A DNA stretch of 64,000 bases from DASZIT01 sp963819695 (GCA_963819695.1 CAWFXD010000003.1:1-64000), one strand, 5' to 3'; numbered from the stretch's first letter, positions 1 to 9,542 are shown. The notes: generated by a model from the letters alone, not told the origin. Numbers and translations: made by a program.

Positions 1-636
1 ACTCGGTGATGGTGGAGCCGGCGTAATTAGAAGCAAACAGATTCCCGGAGCCGTCGAGGGCCAGGCCATCCAGGCAAAGAGAGCCCGGTGAATCCCCCCG
101 ATGACGGCGATCGGAGCGACGTTGCCGGTGGCCCCCGGGGCATACTCGGTGATAGAGCCGAGACCAGCGGCAATGTTGGACACCCATACGTCTCCTGAGG
201 AGTCGAGTGACACGCCCGCGGGATCGGCGAGTTGGGTGTTACCCCCAAAGATGTTGACGATCGGGGAAGCGTCGCCACTGGCCCCCGGGGCGTACACGGT
301 GACGGACTCGCCAAAAAAGTTGGTCACCCAAAGATTGTCCGAGGTATCCAGAGCCAAGCCCCAGGGCGATATTGAGCCCGGTTCGGGACCCGAGATCGTG
401 GCGACCGGTGGGGTATTGCCGGTGGCTCCAAAGGCGTACTCGGTAATCGAATTGGTGTTTTGGTTGGACACATACGAATACGTGACGCCCCCTGCCATCA
501 ACGCAGCACTCTGCGGAACCCCACTGACCGCCGTTAGCACGCCCCCGACCAGCAATGCCGCCACCGCCGCGGCGGCCGACCTCCTCGCGGTGGCCCTCCG
601 GGTCCGCCAATAGTGGGTTCGGTCGTGCATCGTCAT
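1..636 (-). CDS. Secreted beta-propeller/GYWLVA-repeat protein, copy A (partial)
   Basis: N-terminal part of the first tandem copy; the rest lies beyond the window. It starts MTMHDRTHYWRT, followed by an Arg-rich n-region and an Ala/Val/Leu-rich core ending near PQSAALMAGG, a clear Sec signal peptide. After that come NHL-like units of about 48 residues of the type SITEYAPGATGN...P...LALDTSDNLWVTN, which in known families fold as beta-propeller blades. Relative to copy B two bases are missing around 93-102, which shifts the frame. The function is unknown. An extracellular binding or matrix role is inferred from export and repeat architecture only. Confidence 0.75.
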   Translation of the reverse strand, partial: MTMHDRTHYWRTRRATARRSAAAAVAALLVGGVLTAVSGVPQSAALMAGGVTYSYVSNQNTNSITEYAFGATGNTPPVATISGPEPGSISPWGLALDTSDNLWVTNFFGESVTVYAPGASGDASPIVNIFGGNTQLADPAGVSLDSSGDVWVSNIAAGLGSITEYAPGATGNVAPIAVIGGIHRALFAWMAWPSTAPGICLLLITPAPPSPS

Positions 637-718
637 CAGTGTGGCTCCTTGGTCCGCGAGACGTAGACGGGACGAATACTAACCCGCGAGTTCGCTGAAT
701 CGCGGAATGAGGGCGTGC

Positions 719-2843
719 TCAGAACAGGGTGGTCATCCCCACGATCGGCTGGTTCAGCTTCTGGCCGCCGGTCGATCCCATGAACGGGGCGTTCCCGAAG
801 GCGAAGATCCCGCCGTCAGAGGCGACCAGCCAGTAGCCCCCGCCATCGGGGGTCGAGGCCATGCCCACAATCGGCTTGTTCAGCTTCTGGGCCCCGGTGG
901 AGCCGAAGAACCTGGCGTCACCGAAGGCGAAGATCCCGCCGTCGGCGGCCACCAGCCAGTAGCCACCCCCGTCGGGGGTCGCGGCCATGGCCACGATGGG
1001 CTGGTTGAGCTTCTGGGCTCCGGTGGAGCCGAAGAACCTGGCGTTGCCGAAGGCGAAGATGCCGCCGTCGGCGGCCACCAGCCAGTAGCCACCCCCGTCG
1101 GGGGTCGACACCATGCCCACGATGGGACTGTTCAGCTTCTGGGCCCCGGTGGATCCGAAGAACTTGGCGTTGCCGAAGCCGAAGATGCCCCCGTCGGAGG
1201 CGACCAGCCAATAGCCCTGGCCGCCGGGGGCGAAGTCCATGCCCACGATGGGCTTGTTGAGGGTCATCCCCCCGGTGGAGCCGAAGAACCCGGCGTCCCC
1301 GAAGGCGAACAGGCCCCCGTCGGCGGCCACCAGCCAGTAGCCCTGACCGTCAGGGGTCGAGGCCATCCCGACGATCGGCTTGTTCAGCTTCTGGGCCCCG
1401 GTGGAGCCGAAGAACTGGGAGCCGCCGAAGGCGAAGAGGCCCCCGTCGGCCGCCACCAGCCAGTAGCCGTTGCCGGACACCGGTGGTGTCGGGGGTGGCG
1501 GGGGTGTCGGGCTGCTCCCGGTGTAGGTGAACTGGTCAGCCGCAGAGAGCACGCTGGTTCCCCCCGGGCCCTTCACTGTCACCGCCACCGTGCCGGGGGC
1601 ATCCGGCGGCGAGGTGGCCGTACACGTGGTCGAACTGCAGCTCACGTTGGTGGCCGGCGGATCCCCGAAGTCGACCTCGGTGGCCCCGGCGAAGCCGGAC
1701 CCGTTGATGGTCACCACCGTCCCGCCGGTGCTGGGTCCGGTATTCGGGCTGATGGAAGAGACCGAGGGCGCCGGCTCGGGGGCGGGGCCCACGAAGGTGC
1801 CCTCGACAGCTACACCACTCGGCTGGTTGAGCCCGGAGGCGCCGGGCCCCACGATGCTGGTGATCGGGGCGACGTTACCGGTGGCCCCTTGGGCGAATTC
1901 AGGCACCGTATTGCCGTTCCGGTTGCCCACGAACAGGTTCCCCGAGGGATCGACAACCAGACCAAGCGGGCCACTCAGCCCAGTATTCCCCCCGTGATGG
2001 TGGCGATCGGGGCGAGATTGCCGGTGGTGCCCGGGGCGATGCTGCCAATGTCCCCCGGCGCGTACTCGGTGATGGAGCCGACGTTGTAGTTACCGGCAAA
2101 TAGGTTCCCGGAGCCGTCGAAGCGTTAGAGATGCCGGGCCGTTGAGCCCGGTGGCTGGCCCGGCGATGGTTGCGATCGGGGCGACGTTGCCGGTGGCCCC
2201 CGCGGCGTACTCGGTGATGGTGGAGCCGGCGTAATTAGAAGCAAACAGGTTCCCGGAGCCGTCGAGGGTCAGGCCATAGGGCAAAGAGAGCCCGGTGGAT
2301 CCCCCCGAGATGACGGCGATCGGGGCGACATTGCCGGTGGCCCCCGGGGCATACTCGGTGATGGTGTTGAACTGCGGCAATGTTCGACACCAACACGTCT
2401 CCTGAGGGGTCGAGTGTCACGCCGGCGGGATCGGCGAGTTGGGTGTTACCCCCGAAGATGTTGACGATCGGGGAAGCGTCGCCACTGGCCCCCGGGGCGT
2501 ACTCGGTGATGGACTGGCCAAAAAAGTTGGTCACCCAAAGGTTGTCCGAGGTATCCAGAGCCAGGGACCAGGGCGTATTGAGCCCGGTGTCGGGACCCGA
2601 GATGGTGGCGACCGGGGCGATATTGCCGTTGGCCCCAAAGGCGTACTCGGTGATCGAATTGCTGTTTTGGTTGGCCACATACGAATACGTGACGCCCCCT
2701 GCCATCAACGCAGCACTCTGCGGAACCCCACTGACCACGGTTAGCACGCCCCCGACCAGCAACGCCGCCACCGCCGCGGCGGACAATCTCCTCACGCTGG
2801 CACTCCAAGTCCGCCGGTAGTGGGTTCGGTCGTGCATCGTCAT
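719..2843 (-). CDS. Secreted beta-propeller/TIG/GYWLVA-repeat protein, copy B
   Basis: Full-length copy, about 700 residues when the frames are joined. Order: Sec signal peptide (2843 to about 2720), several 48-residue NHL-like ITEYAPGATGN units (to about 1860), an IPT/TIG Ig-like domain (SISPNTGPSTGGTVVTI..., about 1770-1530), a Pro-rich linker, then six 42-residue repeats beginning GYWLVAADGG(I/L)FAFG and containing FFGSTGAQKLN.PIVGM. The last repeat ends VGMTTLF and a stop. Breaks in frame occur near 2370-2380, 2090-2130 and 1900-1990, all inside the NHL-like part; the last 403 residues are uninterrupted. GYWLVA-repeat exported proteins are familiar in Acidimicrobiia-type genomes but have no assigned function that I know of. 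Confidence 0.8.
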
Positions 2844-2927
2844 GAGTGTGGCTCCTTGGTCCGCGAGACGTAGGCGCGGGCGATACTAACCCGCAAGTTC
2901 GCTGATATCGGCGGAATGGGGGCGTGC

Positions 2928-5052
2928 TCAGAACAGGGTGGTCATCCCCACGATCGGCTGGTTCAGCTTCTGGCCGCCGGTCGATCCCATGAACGGGGCG
3001 TTCCCGAAGGCGAAGATCCCGCCGTCGGAGGCGACCAGCCAGTAGCCCCCGCCGTCGGGGGTCGAGGCCATGCCCACAATCGGCTTGTTCAGCTTCTGGG
3101 CCCCGGTGGAGCCGAAGAACCTGGCGTCACCGAAGGCGAAGATGCCGCCGTCGGCGGCCACCAGCCAGTAGCCACCCCCGTCGGGGGTCGAGGCCATGGC
3201 CACGATGGGCTGGTTGAGCTTCTGGGCCCCGGTGGAGCCGAAGAACCTGGCGTTGCCGAAGGCGAAGATGCCGCCGTCGGCGGCCACCAGCCAGTAGCCA
3301 CCCCCGTCGGGGGTCGACACCATGCCCACGATGGGACTGTTCAGCTTCTGGGCCCCGGTGGATCCGAAGAACTTGGCGTTGCCGAAGCCGAAGATGCCCC
3401 CGTCGGAGGCGACCAGCCAATAGCCCTGGCCGCCGGGGGCGAAGTCCATGCCCACGATGGGCTTGTTCAGGGTCATCCCCCCGGTGGAGCCGAAGAACCC
3501 GGCGTCCCCGAAGGCGAACAGGCCCCCGTCGGCGGCCACCAGCCAGTAGCCCTGACCGTCAGGGGTCGAGGCCATCCCGACGATCGGCTTGTTCAGCTTC
3601 TGGGCCCCGGTGGAGCCGAAGAACTGGGAGCCGCCGAAGGCGAAGAGGCCCCCGTCGGCCGCCACCAGCCAGTAGCCGTTGCCGGACACCGGTGGTGTCG
3701 GCGGTGGCGGGGGTGTCGGGCTGCTCCCGGTGTAGGTGAACTGGTCAGCCGGAGAGAGCACGCTGGTTCCCCCCGGGCCCTTCACCGTCACCGCCACCGT
3801 GCCGGGGGCATCCGGCGGCGAGGTGGCCGTACACGATGGTCGAGCTGCAGCTCACGTTGGTGGCCGGCGGGTCCCCGAAGTCGACCTCGGTGGCCCCGGC
3901 GAAGCCGGACCCGTTGATGGTCACCACCGTCCCGCCGGTGCTGGGCCCGGTATTCGGGCTGATGGAAGAGACCGAGGGCGCCGGCTCGGGGGCGGGGCCC
4001 ACGAAGGTGCCCTCGACGGCTACACCACTCGGCTGGTTGAGCCCGGAGGCGCCGGGCCCCGCGATGGTGTTGATCGGGGCGACGTTGCCGGTGGCCCCCT
4101 GCGGCGAATTCAGGCACCGTATTGCCGTTCCGGTTGCCCACGAACAGGTTCCCCGAGGGGTCGACAACCAGACCGAGCGGGCCACTGAGCCCGGTCATTC
4201 CCCCCGTGATGGTGGCGATCGGCGCGAGGTTGCCGGTGGTGCCCGGGGCGATGCTGCCAATGTCCCCCGCCGCGTACTCGGTGATGGAGCCGACGTTGTA
4301 GTTACCGGCAAACAGGTTCCCGGAGCCGTCGAACTTAGGGCTAACGGGCCGTTGAGCCCGGTAGCTGGCCCGGCAGATGGTGGCGATCGGGGCGACGTTG
4401 CCGGTGGCCCCCGGGGCGTACTCGGTGATGGTGCTGGTCGCCGTAGTTCGCGGCAAACAGGTTCCCGGAGCCGTCGATGGCCAGGCCATAGGGGCGACGA
4501 GCCCGGTGACTCCCCCCGAGATGACGGCGATCGGGGCGACGTTGCCGGTGGCCCCCGGGGCGTACTCGGTGATGGTGCCTAGTCGCCAACGTTCGACACC
4601 CATACGTCTCCTGAGGGGTCGAGTGTCACGCCGGCGGGATCGGCGAGTTGGGTATTGCCCCCCGAGATGTTGACGATCGGGGAAGCGTCGCCACTGGCGC
4701 CCGGGGCGTACGCGGTGACGGACTTGCCGAAGAAGTTGGTCACCCAAAGATTGTCCGAGGTATCGAGAGCCAGGGACCAGGGCGTATTGAGCCCGGTGTC
4801 GGGACCCGAGATGGTGGCGACCGGTGGCGGTATTGCCGTTGGCTCCGAAGGCGTACTCGGTGATCGAATTGGTGTTTTGGTTGGCCACATACGAATACGT
4901 GACGCCCCCGCCGGCAACGCAGCACTCTGCGGAACCCCACCGACCACGGTCAGCACGCCCCCGACCAGCAACGCAGCCACCGCCGCGGCGGCCGATCTCC
5001 TCGCGGTGGCCCTCCAAGTCCGCCGAGAATGGGTTCGGTCGTGCATCGTCAT
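2928..5052 (-). CDS. Secreted beta-propeller/TIG/GYWLVA-repeat protein, copy C
   Basis: Third tandem copy, with the same order as copy B: signal peptide, NHL-like ITEYAPGA units, TIG domain, Pro-rich linker, six GYWLVA repeats, VGMTTLF end. The C-terminal 289 residues are open and almost identical to copy B. Frame breaks occur near 4830-4900 (two that compensate each other), 4440-4590, 4340-4370, 4100-4110 and 3830. It is more damaged than copy B, yet both flanks of every break still encode the expected residues. It is either a decaying duplicate or, more likely, a correct gene with sequence indels. Confidence 0.78.
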
Positions 5053-5091
5053 GAGTGGGGCTCCTTGGTCGTCAGTAGGGAGACGGCACGA

Positions 5092-5097
5092 ATACTA
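5092..5097 (-). promoter_or_regulatory. Candidate -10 hexamer conserved in all three copies
   Basis: On the minus strand the block GGGTTAGTAT is found at the same place before copies A (hexamer 676-681), B (2883-2888) and C (here), about 40 bases before each ATG and upstream of AAGGAGCC or AAGGAGCCCC. TAGTAT fits an actinobacterial -10. No clear -35 is seen 16-18 bases further up. Conservation between copies may only reflect recent duplication. Confidence 0.35.
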
Positions 5098-5362
5098 ACC
5101 CGCGACTTCGCTGAATGGCGGCAAATGGCTTCCCGTAAACCGCTGCCATGCCGACCACGGTTACGACGCCTAAGGGCGCCGATGATCACGAGGCGGATCC
5201 CCGGCTCTTCAGTGTCTGGCCGTTCCGACGCCGCGATCTGAACCGCACCTCGAGGTTGAATGGAACCACTGGGGTCATTCCTGAGGGTCTGCCACCGAAT
5301 CATCGCGTGTTATTCGCGTCTAACGGCCCCCTGGCCCAATCGACGGCAACGACAGGATCGCA
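5098..5362. other. Intergenic stretch, no gene recognised
   Basis: The stretch lies between the start of copy C and the end of the TetR gene. Short open frames exist on both strands, but none has a ribosome site or a recognisable protein. It presumably contains the upstream promoter region of copy C. Confidence 0.5.
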
Positions 5363-5968
5363 TCAGACCGAGAGCCCCCGCAGCACGAACTCGGTGACTT
5401 CGGCGGCGGCATCGGCCCGAGGTAGGGGGACCGGCTCGCCGGCCCGCACCGACATCGCCCCGTAGATCTGCTGGCCGATGAGGGAGATGGCCCGGTCCGG
5501 GTCCATCGACCGGAACAGCCCGGTAGAGAGCCCCTCGAGGTAGAGGCCCTGGAGCATCCCGGCGACCTCGAGGCCGATCAGGGCCAACTCGGAGCCCACC
5601 GCCACCGAGCCTTGGCCGATCAGGGCCAGCCGGAAGAAGGCAGGGTTGTCGTCGAGCCGCTCGAACATCCCTTCGATGAGGACGCGCAGGCGAGCCCGCG
5701 GCTCGGTGTCCCGGTCCCAGTCCTCGGCGATGCCCTCCAGGAGTTGGTCGAGCATCCGCTTGAGACAGGCCCCGAGGAGCTCGTCGCGGTTGGCAAAGTA
5801 GACGTAGACGGTCGAACGGGCCACGCCGGCTTCGGCGGCGATCTCGTCCATCGAGACGTCGGTGGTGCCCCGCTCGCCGAACAGACGCCGGGCCACGTCG
5901 ATGACCTGATCCCGGCGGAAGTCCCGAATGACCTCTTTGAGGTTGCCCGAGGATTTGCTCGTCGCCAC
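5363..5968 (-). CDS. TetR-family transcriptional regulator
   Basis: 201 residues, GTG start. The N-terminal helix-turn-helix is clear at about residues 15-62 (VIDVARRLFGERGTTDVSM..., then VARSTVYVYFANRDEL), the TetR DNA-binding signature; the C-terminal half is the variable ligand and dimer domain. The GTG start directly abuts the TAA stop of the upstream P450 gene (TAAGTG), so the two are almost certainly co-transcribed and translationally coupled. A 19-base palindrome before the P450 gene is the obvious candidate operator, implying autoregulation of the pair. The ligand is unknown; a P450 substrate or product is a reasonable inference. Confidence 0.92.
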   Translation of the reverse strand: MATSKSSGNLKEVIRDFRRDQVIDVARRLFGERGTTDVSMDEIAAEAGVARSTVYVYFANRDELLGACLKRMLDQLLEGIAEDWDRDTEPRARLRVLIEGMFERLDDNPAFFRLALIGQGSVAVGSELALIGLEVAGMLQGLYLEGLSTGLFRSMDPDRAISLIGQQIYGAMSVRAGEPVPLPRADAAAEVTEFVLRGLSV

Positions 5969-7234
5969 TTACGCCGACACGCGGGAGGACGGGGTGAAGG
6001 CCACGGGGATGTGCTTGATGCCGCTGATGAACTGAGACTGTAACCGCTGGACTTCACCATCGAGCCGGATATCGGGCATCCGGTCGAGCAGGTGCTCGAA
6101 CATCACCCGGATCTCCATCCGGGCCAGATTGGCTCCCAGGCAGAAGTGGGGACCGCCGCCGCCGAAGGCGATGTGCGGGTTGGGATCCCGGGTGATGTCG
6201 AAGGCGTGGGGGTTCTCGAACACCGTCTCGTCCCGGTTGCCGGAGACGTGGAAGAAGACGACTTTCTCGTCGGCGCCGATCTTCTGGCCGCCGAGTTCGA
6301 AGGCGGCGGTGGACTGGCGGCGGAAGTTCATCACCGGGCTCACGTACCTGAGCATCTCCTCGACCGCCGAGGGCAGCAATGAGCGGTCCCGCTGAAGGAG
6401 CTCCCACTGGTCGGGATTGTCGAAGAACGCCACCATGGCACCGGAGATCAGGTTCCGGGTGGTTTCGTTTCCGGCCACGGTGAGGAGCAAGAAGAAGAGC
6501 TCGAGCTCGAGCTCGGACAGCTTCTCCCCCTCCATCTCCACCTCGGAGAGCACGCTCATCAGGTCGTCGTGGGGATCCGCCTGCTTCTGGCTGAACAACT
6601 CGGCGGCATAGGCAAAGAGCTCCATCGACGCCACCTGGGCGTCCTCGGCCGCGTTGGTCACGTGGGCATCCCCGGACACGGTCTGGTACTCGGCATCCTG
6701 GTTGCCGATCATCCGGTTGGACCAGTCGAACATCTTGTGCCGGTCCTCGTTGGGGACGCCCAGCAGTTCGGCGATCACCACCAATGGGAGCTCGGAGGAG
6801 AGGTCGGTCACGAACTCGGCCGTGCCCCGCTCGATGACGTTGTCGATGATCCGGTCGGCGGCCAGGTGGATGCGGTCGTGGAGCTGGGCCACCATGCGGG
6901 GGGTGAAGCCCTTGTTGACCAGCCGGCGGTACCGGGTGTGGAGCGGCGGGTCCATGTTCAGCATCATCAGCCGGTGCTGTTCGAGCAGCTCCTCCTCCAG
7001 CTCCCAGATGAAGGTGGCCTTCTTCGCCGACGAGAAGTGCTCGTAATCGCGGTTGACCGCCACGCACTCGTTGTAGGCGGTGACCGCCCAGAATCCGGGA
7101 CCGTCGGTCTCCTCGTGCCACCAGACCGGGGCGTTGTGGCGCAGGAACGTGAACCACTCGTGGGGAACCCCATCCACGAAGTGCTTGGAGTCGGTGAGGT
7201 CGATGTCGTTGAAATCGATCGCGGCTTCGGTCAT
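5969..7234 (-). CDS. Cytochrome P450 (CYP124/125/142-like)
   Basis: 421 residues. All P450 signatures are present: AGNETT of the I-helix at about 254-259, ExxR (E293, R296), and the heme-binding loop FGGGGPHFCLG with the Cys ligand at about residue 365. The MDPPLHTRYR segment (about 94-103) is typical of bacterial soluble P450s. The GGGPHFCLGANLAR loop resembles actinobacterial CYP124/125/142 enzymes that hydroxylate methyl-branched lipids or steroid side chains, but the substrate cannot be fixed from sequence. Start chosen at MTEAAIDF: a GGAGGGGC ribosome site lies just upstream, and the in-frame extension further up looks non-coding. Electron partners (ferredoxin, reductase) are not in the window. 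Confidence 0.93.
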   Translation of the reverse strand: MTEAAIDFNDIDLTDSKHFVDGVPHEWFTFLRHNAPVWWHEETDGPGFWAVTAYNECVAVNRDYEHFSSAKKATFIWELEEELLEQHRLMMLNMDPPLHTRYRRLVNKGFTPRMVAQLHDRIHLAADRIIDNVIERGTAEFVTDLSSELPLVVIAELLGVPNEDRHKMFDWSNRMIGNQDAEYQTVSGDAHVTNAAEDAQVASMELFAYAAELFSQKQADPHDDLMSVLSEVEMEGEKLSELELELFFLLLTVAGNETTRNLISGAMVAFFDNPDQWELLQRDRSLLPSAVEEMLRYVSPVMNFRRQSTAAFELGGQKIGADEKVVFFHVSGNRDETVFENPHAFDITRDPNPHIAFGGGGPHFCLGANLARMEIRVMFEHLLDRMPDIRLDGEVQRLQSQFISGIKHIPVAFTPSSRVSA

Positions 7235-7256
7235 GTTTCGGACGCCCCTCCAATAG

Positions 7257-7275
7257 ATCGGACACTGCGTCCGAT
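7257..7275. promoter_or_regulatory. Perfect palindrome, candidate TetR operator
   Basis: ATCGGACACTGCGTCCGAT is a 7-base perfect inverted repeat around a 5-base centre, located 22 bases before the P450 start. Size and place match TetR-family operators. A half-site-like TCGGAC lies nearby on the minus strand (CGCTTCGGACC near 7290-7301), and GTCCGAAAC follows at 7234-7242. No other gene sits close enough to be the obvious target. Confidence 0.65.
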
Positions 7276-7361
7276 AAGTCAGATGGTAGGTCCGAAGCGG
7301 AACGATGTCAACGCGGGTGGGATGACGGCACTGCAGCCAAAAGGCTGGATCACCTGGTGCC

Positions 7362-7772
7362 TTATTGAGGAAGTGGGCGGCTGGAAGCCATCGCAACACG
7401 GCCCGCATCCAAGAACTCGCGGATGGCCGCATTGCGCGCCCGGCGAAGTTTCGGATCCATACGAGCACCGAGGGCTTTGAGCACATCATCATGGTCATCA
7501 TGCGGGGCGAGGTGGGTAAGGATGTCAAAGCCAGCGGCCAGCAGGATCCTCTGCAGGTGCTCAAGGCCCGGGTCTCGTTTCCCGTGCTCAATGGCGCTGA
7601 TGGCGCTCCGCGATGTTCCGGCCCGGGCGGCGAGCTCAGCTTGGCTGAGCCCCGTGCGCTGGCGGGCTTGGACGACGAGGGCCGACGCCAGCGTAGGCAT
7701 ACGCCGACCCGGCCCAACATAGAGTTCGTCGTCTTCCACGAGGTCTCCCACGTAGGGGCGGATCTTTGCCAC
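7362..7772 (-). CDS. Xre-type helix-turn-helix protein
   Basis: 136 residues, GTG start. A classic Xre/Cro HTH spans about residues 29-85 (LVVQARQRTGLSQAELAARAG, SRSAISAIEHGKRDP). The C-terminal part (MDPKLRRARNAAIREFLDAGR) could be a short helical extension. Xre proteins of this size are often antitoxins or stand-alone regulators. No toxin-like partner is seen on either side, so a regulatory role is favoured. It ends 127 bases upstream of the P450 start, with the candidate operator in between. Confidence 0.85.
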   Translation of the reverse strand: MAKIRPYVGDLVEDDELYVGPGRRMPTLASALVVQARQRTGLSQAELAARAGTSRSAISAIEHGKRDPGLEHLQRILLAAGFDILTHLAPHDDHDDVLKALGARMDPKLRRARNAAIREFLDAGRVAMASSRPLPQ

Positions 7773-7928
7773 GACCTAAAGGTACCGGATCCGAGACATA
7801 TCCCCGTGCATTCACATCCGTTGCAAGCGGTGCTGTCTCTAACCGGCAACCGCGGTCACCGGCGCTGTTCGACCCCGAATTTGTGGGCCGGCGCACTTTG
7901 GACCCGTCCCTAGCTAGCTGCGTGGAGG

Positions 7929-8291
7929 TCAGTCCCAGTCAGCCTTCCCGTCGATGACCACCCACGGCTTCTCGGTGACGACGAAGTCGAGATGGTCGAG
8001 GTCGAGGAAGTTGGCGATGTCGTCCATCACCTCGGGGAAGTCGTCCTCCCCCATGTGGGCCTTGTACTCGTCCATGGAGGGGAACCACTGCACGGTGACC
8101 CCGTCGTAGCCGGAGCGGTCGTCGTCGCCCCGGTAGTCGTCGAGGGGCCGGGGGTGCTGCTCATAGCGGATCACATGGCTGCCGCTCTTGCTGCGGGCGA
8201 TCAGCGGCCCGTGGATGTTCTTCCAGTGGGCCTGGAACTCCGCCGGGGTCAACCCCTCCTTCCGCTTCAACAGGCAGGTCAACTTCACCAT
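7929..8291 (-). CDS. EthD-domain protein
   Basis: 120 residues. The start MVKLTCLLKRKEG is set by GGGAG nine bases upstream; a longer in-frame extension is rejected. The sequence EGLTPAEFQAHWKNIHGPLIA...VIRYEQHP is the EthD fold signature, a dimeric alpha/beta barrel related to small ferredoxin-like monooxygenases and to the EthD protein needed for ether degradation. The middle YDGVTVQWF and the C-terminal FLDLDHLDFVVTEKPWVVIDG fit the family. Specific substrate unknown. A 40-residue remnant of a paralogue with the same N-terminus occurs at 26858-26980. Confidence 0.88.
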   Translation of the reverse strand: MVKLTCLLKRKEGLTPAEFQAHWKNIHGPLIARSKSGSHVIRYEQHPRPLDDYRGDDDRSGYDGVTVQWFPSMDEYKAHMGEDDFPEVMDDIANFLDLDHLDFVVTEKPWVVIDGKADWD

Positions 8292-8626
8292 CGATGCCAC
8301 TCCCTCTCTTGGCCCACCATCGGCGGTGAGCCAGCCCGAGGCTGCCCCTTCCCGACCCTCGGGTGCAAACCGGGCTGGCCCACCCACTCGGTGGCGAGTA
8401 CGGGCCGGACGGTGCAACCTTGCCGCCGGGCATGGCGAGGGCTAGCTTTCCCGCGGTGCACACAAGGGTGGTCGTCCTCGGGTCTGCCACCTTGGGGACC
8501 AAGGACCGTCAGGTTCGAAGTGGGCGCGGAGCTGGTGATGGGTGACCCGCCGATACCGGTACCGCTCGATGTCGCCGCCTGTCCCGACTAGCCCCGGTAG
8601 GCCGGGGGCCGGCCGGCACCACATGG
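8292..8626. other. Divergent intergenic region, no gene recognised
   Basis: The region lies between the divergent EthD and lipoprotein genes and must hold promoters for both. I see no convincing small gene, hairpin or regulatory repeat. A GGTTCGA string at about 8513 is not part of a tRNA. Confidence 0.5.
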
Positions 8627-9529
8627 ATGTCCCGGCGACCGGGAAACCGGTCGGCGGTCCTGGTGATCGCCTGCCTGCTGCTCGGCGCCTGTGGCGCCGG
8701 CAAATCGAGTTCGGGCCCGTCGACCACCGCCCCGAAATCGAGCGGTGTCCGCCCCAACCAGATCGTCCCCGGTCCCGCGGGCCTGGAGGCGGGCTCCCAA
8801 CCTCAGCCCAACGGCCAGATGTGGGTGCTCGCCGGTGATCAGCGGGCGCGGACCCTCCAGAGCATCTCGTTGGTCAACCTCCAGGCGGCCCCCGTCGTCC
8901 CGATGAGCCCGGGAGCCGACGCCTTGGCCCAGTCGAACTCGGGGTTGCTGGCGGTGGGGCAGGCTGACGGCGGCGCCGGATCGCTGGAGTTCCGCAACGG
9001 TTCGACCGGGGCGCTGGTCACGACCATCCCCCTGGCCGGACCGGTGACGTCGATCGCCGCCGCCCAGGACGGTTTCACCTTTTACGTGCTGGTCACCGTC
9101 GACAAGGCGCGCTCGGTGAACGCAGTGGACGCCCAGACCAACGCGGTGGGGAACAGCATCGCGGTTCCTCCCGACAGCCTGGTCGCACTCCCCGATCCCT
9201 TGCAGCACCAGCTCTACGTGCTGGAGAACGACGGCAACGTCACGACCATCAGCCTCTCCTCCGGCCAGCCGGTCGCCACCTTCGCGGTCGGCCGGTCCCC
9301 GACCCGGATGGTCCTCAACAACGACGGAACCCAGTTGTACGTCCTGAAGGGTGGCGGCGGATCGTGCAGCGTCGGGGTCGTCGATACATCCACCCAGTCC
9401 CAGGTGTCTTCGATGCCGGCGCCCACCAACTGCGTGGACCTGCAGATCTCGAACGACAGTCGGTTCGTCTACGACCTGGTCGGAACGCCGACATTCGGGA
9501 ACATCCAGGTGTTCCCCGTGAGTTCCTGA
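8627..9529 (+). CDS. Beta-propeller lipoprotein
   Basis: 300 residues. The signal is MSRRPGNRSAVLVIACLLLGAC, with the LGAC lipobox making the Cys at about residue 22 the lipidated residue. A Ser/Thr/Pro linker follows, then repeating strands such as TLQSISLVNLQ, NAVDAQTNAVGNSIAVP, QHQLYVLENDGNVTTISLSSGQPVATFAVGRSPTRMVLNNDGTQLYVL, typical of YVTN/WD-like propellers. No catalytic motif is visible. It ends 14 bases before the next membrane protein and is probably in one operon with it. An outer-face binding or scaffold role is an inference. Confidence 0.85.
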   Translation: MSRRPGNRSAVLVIACLLLGACGAGKSSSGPSTTAPKSSGVRPNQIVPGPAGLEAGSQPQPNGQMWVLAGDQRARTLQSISLVNLQAAPVVPMSPGADALAQSNSGLLAVGQADGGAGSLEFRNGSTGALVTTIPLAGPVTSIAAAQDGFTFYVLVTVDKARSVNAVDAQTNAVGNSIAVPPDSLVALPDPLQHQLYVLENDGNVTTISLSSGQPVATFAVGRSPTRMVLNNDGTQLYVLKGGGGSCSVGVVDTSTQSQVSSMPAPTNCVDLQISNDSRFVYDLVGTPTFGNIQVFPVSS

Positions 9530-9542
9530 GGCGATTTCCGGC

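Larger units (their letters stand above)
1..5052 (-). repeat. Tandem triplication of a 2.2-kb gene-plus-promoter unit
   Basis: Three copies of the same minus-strand gene lie head to tail. Their ATG starts are at 636, 2843 and 5052, giving periods of 2207 and 2209 bases. Each unit includes the upstream region with a TAGTAT hexamer and an AAGGAGCC ribosome site, so the promoter is duplicated with the gene. The gaps between one copy's stop and the next copy's start are 82-84 bases. Copies are nearly identical over long stretches and differ by scattered substitutions and small indels. Copy A is cut by the window edge, so more copies may lie to the left. Confidence 0.93.

Noticed and set aside
719..1500. 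Regular 126-base repeats resembling an array
   Set aside because: They are in-frame coding repeats with substitutions, not identical short repeats with unique spacers, so not CRISPR.
707..2089. Long plus-strand frame of 460 codons with HDRLVQLLGPGGAEEPGV-like repeats
   Set aside because: It is the antisense of the GYWLVA repeats; repeat structure and GC bias keep the opposite strand open. The same holds at 2916-3917.
7362..7772. Xre protein as antitoxin of a toxin-antitoxin pair
   Set aside because: No toxin-like gene on either side.
5969..7849. 626-residue version of the P450
   Set aside because: The first 205 residues are antisense to the Xre gene and have no P450 text; the ribosome site supports the start at 7234.
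8505..8530. GGTTCGA string suggesting a tRNA T-arm
   Set aside because: No acceptor or anticodon stem pairs around it.
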